From: Oscillospiraceae bacterium
GTDB taxonomy: Bacteria; Bacillota_A; Clostridia; Oscillospirales; Oscillospiraceae
Direction of reading: 5' to 3'
DNA length: 6,082 nt
Assembly: GCA_017470325.1 (NCBI GenBank)
Contig: JAFUES010000065.1
Location: 1-6,082, forward strand
Shown: positions 5,609 to 6,082 of the stretch, one piece after another
Layout: every line of letters begins with the position of its first letter
How positions within the stretch are numbered: position 1 is the first letter of the stretch
Program-made: the position numbers and the translations under genes
The notes under the pieces: model-generated
The model's input: the letters and a program-made list of their open reading frames with translations, nothing else
Databases searched by the model: none
What the model was told of the DNA's origin: nothing

Positions 5609-5638
5609 TTTGGGACAGCTGTGGTACTCTGTACCAAA
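5609..5638 (+). repeat. Compact inverted repeat before the DUF1836 gene (operator or leader hairpin)
   Basis: Three overlapping palindromes occur in 30 bases: ACAGCTGT (5615-5622, perfect), TGGTAC-TCT-GTACCA (5622-5636, perfect 6-bp arms), and TTTGGGACA (5609-5617) with TGTACCAAA (5630-5638, one mismatch). They end just before the ribosome binding site (AGGTG, 5640-5644). The arrangement suits either a protein-binding operator or a small RNA hairpin that could affect translation. Confidence 0.45.
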
Positions 5639-5650
5639 GAGGTGAAGGCG

Positions 5651-6082
5651 ATGAATGAGGAAACGACGATCCTGGCGGAGACCTGCGCGGTGCTCTCCCG
5701 GCAGAGACTGCCCCGCTGGCGGGAACTGCCCGATCTGGATCTGTACATGGACCAGATCCTGTCTCTGGTGGGGCGTTATCTGGGAGACTACCCGGGCTTT
5801 GACGGGAAGGGGCTGACGGCCTCCATGGTGAACAACTATGTGAAGCAGCAGGTGATGCCCGCCCCTGTGAAGAAGAAATACACCAAGACCCACCTGGCCT
5901 ATCTGCTGGTGATCTGCCTGCTCAAGCCGGTGCTGCCCATCCCAGCCATCCGGCAGCTGCTGGCGGACGCGGTGGCGGCGCAGTCGGAGGAGGCTTTTTA
6001 CGACGGCTTCTGCCAACAGTTCGAGGCAAGCTGCCGGGCCGCCGCCGAGAGCAACGCGGATGGGGCGGAGAGCCGGGAGGGC
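5651..6082 (+). CDS. DUF1836 family protein, 3' end outside the window
   Basis: The frame is open from the ATG at 5651 to the last base of the window (144 codons), so the gene is cut at its 3' end. The protein shows the DUF1836 pattern: LPRWRELPDLDLYMDQIL (20-37), an LTASMVNNYVKQ segment (56-67), the KKKYTKTHLAYLLVICLLK segment (74-92), and a following helix with PIPAIRQLL. The middle part resembles a MerR-like helix-turn-helix, so a DNA-binding regulatory role is likely but unproven; the family has no settled function. After about residue 115 the chain becomes Ala/Glu-rich and low in complexity. AGGTG lies 6 nt before the start. It is divergent from the hemolysin III gene, with about 150 bases between the two starts. 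No clear promoter was found; TATACA (5594-5599) is a candidate -10 without a good -35. Confidence 0.85.
   Translation, partial: MNEETTILAETCAVLSRQRLPRWRELPDLDLYMDQILSLVGRYLGDYPGFDGKGLTASMVNNYVKQQVMPAPVKKKYTKTHLAYLLVICLLKPVLPIPAIRQLLADAVAAQSEEAFYDGFCQQFEASCRAAAESNADGAESREG

Noticed and set aside
1..6082. CRISPR array, tRNA or rRNA genes
   Set aside because: No regularly spaced direct repeats and no tRNA- or rRNA-like sequence could be seen by reading the intergenic stretches, the longest of which is about 190 bases.

Overview
The window is chromosomal DNA from a GC-rich Firmicute. Coding regions are clearly GC-rich, while the gaps that carry promoters are AT-rich. Ribosome binding sites are strong and purine-rich (AGGGAGGG/GGAGG), promoters look like sigma-A promoters, and one start is TTG. 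With the gene set (DUF1836 protein, hemolysin III/TrhA, a stand-alone GltD-like flavoenzyme, a YtcJ-type amidohydrolase), this best fits a gut Clostridia member of the Oscillospiraceae/Flavonifractor kind. That placement is inference, not a match.

Layout: (1) bases 1 to about 125 hold the beginning of a leftward, AT-rich transposase-like gene, cut by the window edge. A nested inverted repeat at 79-137 covers its ribosome binding site. (2) 211-1779 is a metal-dependent amidohydrolase with its own extended -10 promoter and a 15-bp hairpin after its stop. (3) 1971-3200 is a GltD-like FAD/Fe-S NAD(P) oxidoreductase with its own promoter, also followed by a strong hairpin. (4) 3327-4097 and 4111-4830 form a two-gene rightward operon: a winged-helix protein with a RecB/Cas4-like PD-(D/E)XK nuclease signature, then a membrane-anchored alpha/beta hydrolase starting at TTG. 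(5) 4835-5500, on the minus strand and convergent with the hydrolase, is a hemolysin III/PAQR membrane protein. (6) An AT-rich divergent intergenic region with palindromes leads into a rightward DUF1836 gene (5651 to the edge).

Most genes appear to be independent transcription units for metabolism and membrane functions; only the nuclease/hydrolase pair looks co-transcribed. No RNA genes, CRISPR arrays or complete mobile elements are visible. The best leads are the orphan HTH-nuclease fusion, the hairpin that may mask the transposase ribosome binding site, and the palindrome just before the DUF1836 gene. I see no convincing complete new multi-gene system.
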